Positions 16,000-25,057 of a stretch of DNA of 64,000 bases are shown here, piece by piece. This DNA comes from Chitinophaga niabensis (lineage in GTDB: Bacteria; Bacteroidota; Bacteroidia; Chitinophagales; Chitinophagaceae): assembly GCA_017849435.1 (NCBI GenBank), contig JAFIGY010000003.1, positions 1 through 64,000 on the forward strand, read 5' to 3'. Numbering within the stretch: position 1 is the first letter of the stretch; the number at the start of each line of letters is the position of its first letter. A program made the position numbers and the translations under genes. The notes beneath the pieces were generated by a model that did no database searches, was not told the DNA's origin, and saw only the letters and a list, made by a program, of their open reading frames with translations.

Positions 16000-16146
16000 G
16001 GATATAATAAAAAGGTTCGCTAAGCTAGGTCTAAAATATCACATTTCGATAATTTGGCCCCGAATTTGTAGATATTGCCTGAATGTTCTTTAAATTATGC
16101 TTTAATTTTGAGGCAGTTATCAATACAAATAAAATCGCAAGAAAAA

Positions 16147-16177
16147 TTTGTATATTCATTTAGGATTTTTACCTTTG
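16147..16177 (+). promoter_or_regulatory. Strong Bacteroidota-type promoter of the OmpA-family gene
   Basis: TTTG (16147-16150), a 19-base spacer and TACCTTTG (16170-16177) match the -33 TTTG and -7 TAnnTTTG consensus exactly at the standard spacing. The start codon is 58 bases after the -7 box, leaving an AT-rich leader. The rest of the 16000-16235 gap shows no other feature. Confidence 0.85.
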
Positions 16178-16235
16178 CTTGGTAAAAAACGCGTTAATTG
16201 TAAAATCTTTAACAGTTTTTAAATAAAAAACAATT

Positions 16236-17789
16236 ATGGCAAGCAAAAAGTACTTACTACTGGCAGGTGCAATGACTCTTCTGGCAGCATCTCCTGGTTT
16301 TGCGCAGGTTAAGCCCACTTATGATGCCCTGGACTCCTCTAAAGTTTCGGCTCGTAATATGGCGCAATTCAACAGCTTCAGAAACAACCAGTCTAACTAT
16401 CCGGCTAAGCCGAGAGATATGTGGGAGCTCGGTTTACATGGCGGTTACCACTTCATTAAAGGTAACGTGGCCGCTCTGCCCGGTTTCGGTGGCGGTATCT
16501 CCCTGAGAAAAGCGCTCGGTCATACTTTCTCCGTTAGAGGTGAGTATACCGGTTCTTTCGACTACGGTCTGGATTATCAGCTGAAACCGACTGTCAGCAC
16601 TCCCTCTGGCAACCCTTGGGCTGCTACAGCTGCAAAGAATGGTGGTATGATCGTTCCGAACTACAAAACAGCAACTCACCAGCTGTCTTTGGACCTGATC
16701 GCTTCTTTGAGCAATATCATGTTCTACAAGGCGCAGCCTAAAGTGAACTGGTATATTCTCGCCGGTTACGGTCTTGTATTAGCTGACGTTGACGTTGACG
16801 CATTGGACGCCAGCGGCGCTGGTTACAGCTACGCCGGTATCAACTTCGGTGGCAAAAAGAAAGATATCCGTAAGCAACTGAAGAACCTGTATGACAAAAA
16901 GTATGAGAGCAATGCTCCTGCTCAGGGCAACAGGGTTCAGATCGGCCGTAAGGACAATAACCAACTGCTCCGTCACGCACTGGAACTGGGCACTGGTCTG
17001 GCATTCAAAGTTTCCAAACGCTTCAACATCGGCGTAGAAGAGAAACTGACCCTGCCGTTTGATGCTTATATGGACGGTTATCCTGGTGTTAATGGTGGTT
17101 CTACTAAAGACTTCTTCTCTTACACCAGCCTTCGCCTGAACTTCAACCTCGGCAACCCGAACAAACGTGTTGAACCGCTCTGGTGGATTAACCCGATGGA
17201 CTTCGCTTACAGCGAGCTGAACGCTCCCCGCCGTATGAAGATCCCGGTTCCCATCCTGCCTGATTCTGATGGTGATGGTGTAACTGACCAGTTCGACCGC
17301 GAGCCGAACACTCCTGCTGGTGCTCCTGTTGATTCTCACGGTGTAGCAAGAGATACGGATGGTGACGGTGTTCCTGACTACAGGGATAAACAACTGATCA
17401 CTCCGACTTACTGCCAGCCGGTTGATGCTGATGGTGTTGGTAAATGCCCGGATCCTGAGTGCTGCAACAAAGTAGCTGCAACTCCTGGCTGCTCCAGCCT
17501 CGTATTCCCGAGCGTATCCTTCAAAGGCAGCGCCACTAAGATCTCTAAAGATTTTGAAGCAGTACTGGGTAGCGTAGCTAACACCCTGCGTCAGAATCCT
17601 TCCTGCAACATCCTGGTTACCGGCCACGCTGGTGCTAAAGGCAAGAAAGGTGGTGTTGATCTGAGCTCTCGTCGCGTTGACGCTGTTATCGACTACCTGG
17701 CTGAAAAACAAGGTATCGACCGCGGCCGCTTCATCAAACAAAACACTCCTGGTGATTCCAACACGGTAGACCTGGCTCCTGCCAACTAA
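16236..17789 (+). CDS. OmpA-family outer membrane protein with thrombospondin-3-like repeats
   Basis: 517 residues with a signal peptide (KKYLLLAGAMTLLAASPGFA). Residues about 60-310 form a beta-barrel-like region rich in aromatic and Gly residues. Two Asp-rich calcium-binding type repeats follow (DSDGDGVTDQFD and DTDGDGVPDYRD), with a third partial one. The C-terminal OmpA/MotB-like domain (about 410-517) has NILVTGHAG and LSSRRVDAV. The canonical GHTD is GHAG here, so the Asp that contacts diaminopimelate is missing while the Arg is kept. Likely an abundant cell-envelope protein linking outer membrane and peptidoglycan, given its strong promoter and terminator and regular codon use. Confidence 0.9.
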   Translation: MASKKYLLLAGAMTLLAASPGFAQVKPTYDALDSSKVSARNMAQFNSFRNNQSNYPAKPRDMWELGLHGGYHFIKGNVAALPGFGGGISLRKALGHTFSVRGEYTGSFDYGLDYQLKPTVSTPSGNPWAATAAKNGGMIVPNYKTATHQLSLDLIASLSNIMFYKAQPKVNWYILAGYGLVLADVDVDALDASGAGYSYAGINFGGKKKDIRKQLKNLYDKKYESNAPAQGNRVQIGRKDNNQLLRHALELGTGLAFKVSKRFNIGVEEKLTLPFDAYMDGYPGVNGGSTKDFFSYTSLRLNFNLGNPNKRVEPLWWINPMDFAYSELNAPRRMKIPVPILPDSDGDGVTDQFDREPNTPAGAPVDSHGVARDTDGDGVPDYRDKQLITPTYCQPVDADGVGKCPDPECCNKVAATPGCSSLVFPSVSFKGSATKISKDFEAVLGSVANTLRQNPSCNILVTGHAGAKGKKGGVDLSSRRVDAVIDYLAEKQGIDRGRFIKQNTPGDSNTVDLAPAN

Positions 17790-17811
17790 TACCATTCACC
17801 GGTAAATATTT

Positions 17812-17846
17812 AAAGGGTCCTGCAAAAACTTGCAGGACCCTTTTTT
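17812..17846 (+). terminator. Terminator of the OmpA-family gene
   Basis: Fourteen-base arms starting AAAGGGTCCTGCAA, a four-base loop and a terminal T-run. It lies 22 bp past the stop codon. Confidence 0.9.
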
Positions 17847-17880
17847 GTTATTTGATAGCAGCAGCAACGTCATTTATATT

Positions 17881-17907
17881 TTGCTCTCATAATTATTACT
17901 AAATTTG
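17881..17907 (+). promoter_or_regulatory. Probable kup promoter
   Basis: TAAATTTG (17900-17907) is a perfect -7 match, 34 bp before the kup start. TTG at 17881-17883 lies 16 bases upstream, slightly closer than usual. Confidence 0.55.
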
Positions 17908-17941
17908 AGCCTGCTTTCATCTTACTAATTATCTACTCAGC

Positions 17942-19912
17942 GTGGTAAAAGACTTTAATAAAGCTACCCTGGCCGGATTGATTGTGGCGCTGGGGATCAT
18001 CTACGGCGATATAGGCACCTCTCCACTTTATGTGTTCAAAGCGATTGTAGGCACCAACGAGATCAGCGATCTGCTGGTGATCGGGGGGATTTCCTGCATT
18101 ATCTGGACGCTGACCCTGCAAACAACCATCAAATATGTGGTACTGACCCTGAAAGCCGATAACAAAGGCGAAGGCGGCATATTTTCCTTATATGCGCTGG
18201 TGAGGCGGCACGGGAAATGGACGGTCGTTTTTGGGATGATAGGAGGAGCCGCACTGCTGGCTGACGGCATTATCACGCCACCCATCACCGTGACATCCGC
18301 GGTAGAAGGTTTGCGTACTCTCCCGGTTTTCAAGGACCTTGGGGAATGGACGATCGTGAAGATCGTGCTGATGATTATTACGCTGCTGTTCTTTATTCAG
18401 CAGTTCGGTACCCGGTCTGTAGGAAGGATGTTCGGGCCGATTATGGCGATCTGGTTCAGTATGCTGGCTGTGCTGGGGATCGCGCATATTGCGGATGACC
18501 TTACCGTGTTGAAAGCTTTGAATCCCTATTACGCGATTAAATTACTCACCTTGTACCCGCATGGCTTCCTCATCCTCGGGGCTGTCTTTCTCTGCACAAC
18601 GGGTGCTGAAGCGCTGTATTCCGACCTCGGGCACTGCGGAAGAGGAAATATCCGTGTGTCCTGGATCTTCGTAAAATCGGCCCTGATCCTGAACTACCTG
18701 GGCCAGGGCGCCTGGTTGCTCACCCAACGGGGCCAAAAGCTGGGCGCAGGAGAGAACCCTTTCTTCTCCATTATGCCCGAATGGTTCGTGATATTTGGCG
18801 TACTTATCGCCACCATCGCTTCCGTGATCGCCAGCCAGGCTTTGATATCGGGGTCATTTACCCTGATCTCCGAGGCCATGCGGCTCAATCTCTGGCCAAA
18901 ACTTAAGATCAATTATCCGACGGAATTACGCGGCCAGCTGTTCATCCCCGGTATCAACCTGATGCTCTTCGCCGGTTGCTCCGCCATCGTACTACTGTTC
19001 AAAGAATCCTCGGCCATGGAAGCGGCCTACGGCCTTTCCATCACGATCTGTATGTTAATGACCTCCTGCCTTTTTGCCTTCTACCTCTATACGAGAAGGG
19101 TCCGAAGAGGATTCATTGCATTATACCTGGCCGTTTACCTGACCATCGAGTTCTCTTTCCTCTTTGCCAACCTCGTGAAGTTCACCCATGGCGGCTATGT
19201 GACGGTGATTGTAGGGGGACTGCTGTTCCTGGTGATGTACGCCTGGTTCCGGTCCAGGAAGATCAAGAACCGTTATGTGGAGTTTGTGAAGCTGGAAGAT
19301 TATCTGCCCATCCTGCAGGAGCTCAGCAACGATACCACCATCCCCAAATATGCCACGCATCTGGTGTATATGAGCAGCGCGGATAATCCCAAGGAGATCG
19401 AACATAAGATCATCTACTCCATCCTCAATAAAAAGCCCAAACGGGCCGATATCTACTGGTTTGTGCATGTGGATGTGGTGGACGAACCCTATATGAGCGA
19501 ATACACGGTGCAAACCATTATTCCCAATGAGGTGATCCGGGTGGAATTCAGGCTGGGCTTCCGTGTGGAACAGCGCATCAACCTGATGTTCCGGATGGTG
19601 GTGGAAGATATGGTGAGGAACAAGGAGGTGAATATCACCAGTCGTTACGAATCCCTCAGCAAAAACAATGTTGTAGGGGATTTCCAGTTCATCGTCATGG
19701 AAAAATTCCTCTCGCACGATAATGACCTGCCTTTGCATGAACGGCTCATCATGCGGATCTATTTCATCCTCAAAAAGATCGGGCTTTCGGAAGAAAGAGG
19801 CTTTGGACTTGATTCCAGCTACGTAACGATCGAGAAATTTCCGCTGGTGGTGGCTCCTGTCACCAATCTACAACTGAAACGGGTACACGAGCGGCATCGC
19901 TATGATGATTAA
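17942..19912 (+). CDS. kup: Low-affinity potassium transporter Kup
   Basis: 656 residues, starting at GTG 17942. KUP/HAK/KT signature at the N-terminus (LIVALGIIYGDIGTSPLYV), about 12 membrane segments to residue 430, and a C-terminal cytoplasmic domain of some 220 residues. The acidic residue of the first segment (GD in IIYGDIG) is kept. Proton-coupled K+ uptake across the inner membrane. Monocistronic by spacing: terminator upstream, 58 bp to the next gene. Confidence 0.95.
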   Translation: MVKDFNKATLAGLIVALGIIYGDIGTSPLYVFKAIVGTNEISDLLVIGGISCIIWTLTLQTTIKYVVLTLKADNKGEGGIFSLYALVRRHGKWTVVFGMIGGAALLADGIITPPITVTSAVEGLRTLPVFKDLGEWTIVKIVLMIITLLFFIQQFGTRSVGRMFGPIMAIWFSMLAVLGIAHIADDLTVLKALNPYYAIKLLTLYPHGFLILGAVFLCTTGAEALYSDLGHCGRGNIRVSWIFVKSALILNYLGQGAWLLTQRGQKLGAGENPFFSIMPEWFVIFGVLIATIASVIASQALISGSFTLISEAMRLNLWPKLKINYPTELRGQLFIPGINLMLFAGCSAIVLLFKESSAMEAAYGLSITICMLMTSCLFAFYLYTRRVRRGFIALYLAVYLTIEFSFLFANLVKFTHGGYVTVIVGGLLFLVMYAWFRSRKIKNRYVEFVKLEDYLPILQELSNDTTIPKYATHLVYMSSADNPKEIEHKIIYSILNKKPKRADIYWFVHVDVVDEPYMSEYTVQTIIPNEVIRVEFRLGFRVEQRINLMFRMVVEDMVRNKEVNITSRYESLSKNNVVGDFQFIVMEKFLSHDNDLPLHERLIMRIYFILKKIGLSEERGFGLDSSYVTIEKFPLVVAPVTNLQLKRVHERHRYDD

Positions 19913-19970
19913 TGGGTTGCAGGATAGCGCGATAGGTGTTATATTTAGCGCTTCCTAAAACACCATCCTT

Positions 19971-21707
19971 ATGTTCAGACACGTTTACGTTACAGCGCTG
20001 TTACTGGCCTTTTCGGGGCCATCCTTTGCCCAGAAAGCCGCTTCGGCGGACTACCGGGAATTGCCGGATCCGCGCCCTGTTGATGCGGCCGCCTGGAGCA
20101 CCGTTCAGCCGGGAACACACGTCTATTTCGGCAGTGCAGATATCCGCTATGACAAGATTTATGCACCCGCCTCTTCTTCTCTCAGCACTTCCTGGAGCGC
20201 CAAAGCCTGGAAAGGAGAGAAGGTCCACACACAATTCGTTGTCTACACCACAAAACCCCTCGAGGCCGTAAGTATTGAAAAAACCGGGCTGCAATCGGCC
20301 AACGGCAGCAAGATCCCTGCCAGCGCTGTGCAACCGGGCTTCATCCGGTACGTGATGACGGACGAGCTGAACGCTCAGGGCGGCGGATGTGGCTACCGGC
20401 AGGCAAAGGACTTCGATTCTTCCCTCGTGGCGGATGGTATCGACTTCATGCCTGCTATCAGCGTTGCCGCAAACAATACGCAACCGGTTTGGCTCAGCAT
20501 TACCGTGCCGCCGGCCACACCGGCAGGCTTGTATAAAGGTGCGGTGAAAGTAAAGTCCGGCAAGGGCTACCTCGCTACGCTCAACTATGAGATCACGGTA
20601 GCGGACCGTACTTTGCCGCAGCCGAAGGACTGGAAATTCCATCTCGATCTTTGGCAGAGCCCTTACGCCGTGGCCCGCATGTACAACGTGAAACCCTGGA
20701 GCAAAGAACATTTTGAGGCGATGAAGCCATATATGAAAATGCTGGCGGCAGCCGGACAAAAAGTGATCACCACCAGCATCATCTATGATCCCTGGAATGG
20801 CCAGACGGAGGACATCTACGGGGATATGATCAAATGGACGAAGAAGAAAGACGGTTCCTGGAGCTTTGATTATAGTGTGTTTGACAAATGGGTGGTTTTC
20901 ATGCAGGAAATGGGCATTACAAAACAGATCGCCTGTTACAGCATGATCCCCTGGAATTTGAAATTCTATTATTTTGATGAGGCCACGGGTAAGGAGGCTG
21001 TGCTGGTAGCCAAACCCGGAACACCGGAATATGATAACCACTGGCGCCCGATGTTGACGGATTTTGCAAAGCATCTGAAAGCAAAAGGCTGGTTCGGTAT
21101 CACCTGTATTGCCATGGACGAGCGCCCGATGGAGGCCATGCAAAGTGCGATCAAGCTGATACGTAATGTGGATAAGGATTTCAAGGTATCACTGGCCGGT
21201 AATTATCACAAGGAGCTGGTAAATGATATTTATGATTACTGTGTTGCCTCCGGCCAGGATTTTTCTGCAGAAGAAAGAAAATGGCGTTTTGAAAAAGGAT
21301 GGCCCAGTACTTATTATACCTGCTGTGTAGAAGGATTTCCCAATACTTTTACATTCTCTCCGCCTGCAGAAGCCGCATGGCTGGGCTGGCATGCCGCGTC
21401 CAGGAACTACAACGGTTATCTGCGCTGGGCGTTTAACTGCTGGGTGAAGCATCCTTTGCAGGACTCCCGTTTCCGCTCCTGGGCTGCCGGCGATACGTAC
21501 CTCGTATATCCCGGTCCCCGTTCTTCCATTCGTTTTGAAAGGATGATCGAAGGGATACAGGCGTATGAGAAAGTGCAGATATTGAAAGCGGAAGGGAAGG
21601 GCGAGGCGCTGGACAAAGTGCTGAAATCCTTCGAGATCAATGCGCTGAAAGCCAGGAAGGCGGGGGATATGGTGAGTAAGGCGAATGCGGTGCTGAACAG
21701 CTTGTAA
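19971..21707 (+). CDS. Secreted DUF4091 (GH123-like) glycoside hydrolase
   Basis: 578 residues with a signal peptide (HVYVTALLLAFSGPSFAQ). An N-terminal beta-sandwich (about 30-210) precedes a TIM-barrel-like region (about 215-500) with FHLDLWQSPYAVARMYNV and CIAMDERP, an acidic pair that could be catalytic. The DUF4091 end is clear: YLRWAFNCW, GDTYLVYPGP, SIRFERMIEGIQAYEKVQIL. The family is related to GH123 N-acetylgalactosaminidases, so an amino-sugar substrate is possible; specificity cannot be read. No SusC/D genes adjoin it. A TATATTTA box (19940-19947) is one base from the -7 consensus. Confidence 0.85.
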   Translation: MFRHVYVTALLLAFSGPSFAQKAASADYRELPDPRPVDAAAWSTVQPGTHVYFGSADIRYDKIYAPASSSLSTSWSAKAWKGEKVHTQFVVYTTKPLEAVSIEKTGLQSANGSKIPASAVQPGFIRYVMTDELNAQGGGCGYRQAKDFDSSLVADGIDFMPAISVAANNTQPVWLSITVPPATPAGLYKGAVKVKSGKGYLATLNYEITVADRTLPQPKDWKFHLDLWQSPYAVARMYNVKPWSKEHFEAMKPYMKMLAAAGQKVITTSIIYDPWNGQTEDIYGDMIKWTKKKDGSWSFDYSVFDKWVVFMQEMGITKQIACYSMIPWNLKFYYFDEATGKEAVLVAKPGTPEYDNHWRPMLTDFAKHLKAKGWFGITCIAMDERPMEAMQSAIKLIRNVDKDFKVSLAGNYHKELVNDIYDYCVASGQDFSAEERKWRFEKGWPSTYYTCCVEGFPNTFTFSPPAEAAWLGWHAASRNYNGYLRWAFNCWVKHPLQDSRFRSWAAGDTYLVYPGPRSSIRFERMIEGIQAYEKVQILKAEGKGEALDKVLKSFEINALKARKAGDMVSKANAVLNSL

Positions 21708-21713
21708 GACATT

Positions 21714-21745
21714 AAAAAATCCTCCGAGGAATCGGAGGATTTTTT
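21714..21745. terminator. Bidirectional terminator between the DUF4091 gene and ftsZ
   Basis: Fourteen-base arms (AAAAAATCCTCCGA and complement) around GGAA, with A-run and T-run on either side. It serves the plus-strand hydrolase and the minus-strand dcw cluster. Confidence 0.9.
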
Positions 21746-21794
21746 AACACAACTAAAAAACAATCAAACGTTCTAATAAAGTTTCTTTGATTCA

Positions 21795-23522
21795 TCAATC
21801 CGGCTTTTTCCCGTCTAAAAAGGTATTGATCGTGTTGATCTCTGCCTGATTATCCTGGTTGCTGCCAACCGTATAGCTGGAATAGAAATGCTCTGCGGAG
21901 CCGGCGCCATTGTCCAGGTCAATGTTGCGGCGCAGGTAAGCGGGCACATTCTCAATCTCCTGGTTGTTCTCCATGTTCTTCACGTTAAAGCTGATGCTGC
22001 GCAGTTTGGCCACTCTTTCCATCTGTCTTCTTTTCTGTTCTTCCAACTGCTGTTGCGCATCGTCCTGTAACTGTTGCTGCGGTGGTTGCGGCTGTGGTTG
22101 TTCCGGAGCGGGAGCGGGCTCTTCCCGGAATACCATCTTCATCTCAGGCTCCTGCGTATTGTTCACCGGCTCCACATAAATATTGGAAGGCCGGCTCAGG
22201 TAGCCGCCTGAGGTAGTACCGGGCTGAGATGTTTGTTGCACGGGTTGCGCAGGTTGTACAGGTTGTTGTACAGGTTGCGCTTGTTGTACCTGTTGTACGG
22301 GTTCCGGCTCTACGGGTTCGATGTTCAGCACGAACGTTTCACGCGGAGGAGGTGTGAATGTTGCTGCTGTAGCAGGATGCGCCACTACCGGCTCTACCAG
22401 TCGCGGTGCCATTACATCTTTCTCCGGTTCATCCACAAAAAGGCTGGCCTGGTTGTTCATCTTCTTTTCATCTCCTTCCTGTCCCAGCGTCATCACAATC
22501 CTGGGTTCATCTTTCACTACCGTTTGCGCCACATTTACTTTCTGCTGCTGGATGGGGTTTTGCTCGAAGCCGGTAGCGATAATGGTTACGCCCAGTTTCC
22601 GGTCCAGCTCCGTATCATATCCCACACCGAGGATCACATCGCAATCCTCGCCTGCCATGCTTTGTACATAGGCCTGGATGGTATCCATTTCGTCGAGGGT
22701 ATGTTCGAATTCCCCTTCGCAGGAAGAAATATTGATAAGGATCCATTTGGCTCCCCTGATGTCGTTGTCGTTCAGCAGCGGGGAAGTCAATGCTTCCTCG
22801 ATGGCTCTTTGGGCGCGGTTTTCGCCTTCTGCAACGGCTGCGCCGAGGATGGCCACACCGCCATTGCGCATAACGGTACAAACGTCTGCAAAGTCCACAT
22901 TGATCTGACCGGTGGAATTGATCACATCCGTGATACATTTTGCAGCGGTCGCCAGTACGTTGTCTGCTTTTTCAAATGCCGCCTTGAATTTCAGGTCACC
23001 GAATTTCTGGCGGAGTTTATCGTTCGAAATGATCAGCAGGGTATCTACGTAATCTTTCAAACGGTTGATACCTTCTTCCGCTTGTTGCATGCGTTTTTTC
23101 CCTTCATAGGAGAAGGGGGTGGTAACGATGCCGACGGTAAGGATGCCGAGCTCTTTACAAATTTTTGCAATGATGGGAGCGCCGCCGGTGCCGGTACCGC
23201 CGCCCATACCTGCTGTGATGAATGCCATTTTGGTATTCACCTCCAGTATTTTTTTGATTTCTTCAAAGGATTCCTCCGTTGCCTGCTCTCCGATCCGCGG
23301 GTTGGCGCCTGCGCCCAATCCTTGTGTCAGGTGGGGACCCAGCTGTACTTTGTTGGGTACAGGGCTGTTGGCGATGGCCTGTGCATCGGTATTGCAGATG
23401 ATGAAGTTCACCCCGTCGATGTTCTGGCTGAACATGTGGTTCACTGCATTGCTTCCGCCACCGCCAATGCCAATTACTTTGATGATGGAGGATTTTTCCT
23501 TTGGAAGATCAAAATGTATCAT
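21795..23522 (-). CDS. ftsZ: Cell division protein FtsZ
   Basis: 575 residues, long for FtsZ. The tubulin-like GTPase (about 1-320) has IGIGGGGSNAVNHM and the signature GGGTGTGGAPI. A long linker (about 370-500) is rich in Pro, Gln and Val with PVQQ-like repeats. The conserved binding peptide (NVPAYLRRNIDL, about residue 525-536) is not at the very end: some 40 residues follow it. FtsZ polymerises into the Z ring and recruits FtsA through that peptide. Last gene of the dcw cluster, 110 bp from ftsA, so it may also have its own promoter. Confidence 0.97.
   Translation of the reverse strand: MIHFDLPKEKSSIIKVIGIGGGGSNAVNHMFSQNIDGVNFIICNTDAQAIANSPVPNKVQLGPHLTQGLGAGANPRIGEQATEESFEEIKKILEVNTKMAFITAGMGGGTGTGGAPIIAKICKELGILTVGIVTTPFSYEGKKRMQQAEEGINRLKDYVDTLLIISNDKLRQKFGDLKFKAAFEKADNVLATAAKCITDVINSTGQINVDFADVCTVMRNGGVAILGAAVAEGENRAQRAIEEALTSPLLNDNDIRGAKWILINISSCEGEFEHTLDEMDTIQAYVQSMAGEDCDVILGVGYDTELDRKLGVTIIATGFEQNPIQQQKVNVAQTVVKDEPRIVMTLGQEGDEKKMNNQASLFVDEPEKDVMAPRLVEPVVAHPATAATFTPPPRETFVLNIEPVEPEPVQQVQQAQPVQQPVQPAQPVQQTSQPGTTSGGYLSRPSNIYVEPVNNTQEPEMKMVFREEPAPAPEQPQPQPPQQQLQDDAQQQLEEQKRRQMERVAKLRSISFNVKNMENNQEIENVPAYLRRNIDLDNGAGSAEHFYSSYTVGSNQDNQAEINTINTFLDGKKPD
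22228..22312 (-). repeat. Low-complexity PVQQ-type repeat within ftsZ
   Basis: Short imperfect repeats encode PVQQ, AQPVQQ and PAQPVQQ units in the disordered FtsZ linker. They are coding and in frame, and could vary in number between strains. Confidence 0.6.
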
Positions 23523-23632
23523 GACTCTTTCTCTTTAAATGGGTTAGTTATTGGTGTACCGTGTTCCTACGCTACTGTTTTGATCGTTTGATGTAAATCG
23601 ATGTTTTGCTTGCAACAATCACGCCACAGCTT

Positions 23633-25042
23633 TTACAGCTTGGCGTCTTCTTCTTCCGTGAACATGTCGATGATCTTAGTTTTCATCCGGTCAAGGAAGC
23701 CTTTCAGGGAAGCGTTGCGTTCTTTTGCTTTCCTGTGCTGGCGTGCATCCGGAGTTTCCGCGATCTCTTCTTCTTCCATCCATTCTTCCGATTCTTCCGT
23801 CTGGCGGGCTGCCTTTTCCTTCGCGAAATAGCTGGTGTTGATCTTCACATAGTTCTCCTCCAGTGCACGCCTGTCGTTTTCATAATCGTTATAGCCCTTC
23901 AGTATCAGACCAACACAGGTAGCATACATGGGCTTGGTGAGTTCATCGGTGTGCCCGCTGGCGAGGTGTTCGTTCGGGTAGCCGATGCGGGCGCTTACGC
24001 CAGTGGTGTATTCGGTTAATTGAATCAGGTGCTTGAGTTGGGAGCCGCCACCGGTGAGGATGATACCGCCGTTCAGCATTTTGTTGTCCATCCCGATCTG
24101 TTTCAGATGGTAGACTACAAAATCCAGGATCTCACTCATCCTCGCCTGGATGATATGCGCCAGGTTCTTCACGGATATCTCTTTCGGGCTTTGGCCGCGG
24201 AGACCGGGAATAGTGATATAAGCGTTGTTTTTGGCTTCATCCGCAAGGGCGTAGCCGAACTGTACCTTCATTTGCTCCGCCTGCGTTTTCAGTACGCCCA
24301 GGCCGTTCTTGATATCATTCGTGATATTCTCGCCGCCGTAGGGGATAACAGCCGTATGCTTCAGTACGCCTTCGTAGAACACAGCCAGATCTGTAGTGCC
24401 GCCGCCGATATCGACAATGGCTACGCCTGCTTCAAAGTCCATATCACACATAACGGCTGCTGCAGAAGCGAGAGGTTGCAGTACGAGGTCTTTGATACGG
24501 AGCCCGGATTTCTCCACGCTACGGTTGATATTGCGGATCGCGTTCTTGTCGCCTGTAATGATGTGGAAATTGGCGCCTACTTTCACACCGCTCATACCGA
24601 TGGGGTAAGTGATGTTCTGGAGGCTGTCCACAATATATTGCTGAGGGATCACATCGATGATCTGATCGCTGGCAGGGATAACGGTCTTATACTGATCGTT
24701 TACCAGCTGATCGATATCTTTCTGCGAAATCTCCGCATCGGTATCGCTGCGCACAATGTCGCCGCGGGTCTGGAGACTTTTAATATGGTGACCTGCAATA
24801 CCGACGTATACCTCGTTGATCTCGAGGTTGGGATTGGATGCATAGCAGTTTTCCAGCGCCTGACGTATAGCCTTGATGGTTTGATCAATATTCAGCACCA
24901 TGCCGTGCTGAACACCAAAAGATGGGGCCTTCCCGAATCCGAGGATTTCCAGCTTACCGTATTCATTCTTCCTACCTGCGATGGCTGCTATCTTCGTGGT
25001 TCCAATGTCGAGACCTACAATGATGGGAGCTTCCTGATTCAT
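23633..25042 (-). CDS. ftsA: Cell division protein FtsA
   Basis: 469 residues. Actin-like ATPase: phosphate-1 motif IIVGLDIGTTKIAAIAG, the SHS2/1C subdomain (about 85-165), VAIVDIGGGTTDLAVF as phosphate-2, and ILTGGGSQLKHL as the adenosine motif. The C-terminus ends with a possible amphipathic membrane helix (FLDRMKTKIIDMF) after an acidic linker. It tethers FtsZ to the inner membrane. 15 bp from ftsQ. Confidence 0.97.
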   Translation of the reverse strand: MNQEAPIIVGLDIGTTKIAAIAGRKNEYGKLEILGFGKAPSFGVQHGMVLNIDQTIKAIRQALENCYASNPNLEINEVYVGIAGHHIKSLQTRGDIVRSDTDAEISQKDIDQLVNDQYKTVIPASDQIIDVIPQQYIVDSLQNITYPIGMSGVKVGANFHIITGDKNAIRNINRSVEKSGLRIKDLVLQPLASAAAVMCDMDFEAGVAIVDIGGGTTDLAVFYEGVLKHTAVIPYGGENITNDIKNGLGVLKTQAEQMKVQFGYALADEAKNNAYITIPGLRGQSPKEISVKNLAHIIQARMSEILDFVVYHLKQIGMDNKMLNGGIILTGGGSQLKHLIQLTEYTTGVSARIGYPNEHLASGHTDELTKPMYATCVGLILKGYNDYENDRRALEENYVKINTSYFAKEKAARQTEESEEWMEEEEIAETPDARQHRKAKERNASLKGFLDRMKTKIIDMFTEEEDAKL

Positions 25043-25057
25043 GGTACTATATTGTTT

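Noticed and set aside
22228-22312. Repeated short units suggesting a tandem or CRISPR-like array
   Set aside because: The repeats are in frame and encode the PVQQ linker of FtsZ; there are no unique spacers of constant length.
22233-23591. A 452-codon open frame on the plus strand opposite ftsZ
   Set aside because: It is an antisense shadow of ftsZ; its Phe/His/Cys-rich product has no domain, and ftsZ is unmistakable on the other strand.
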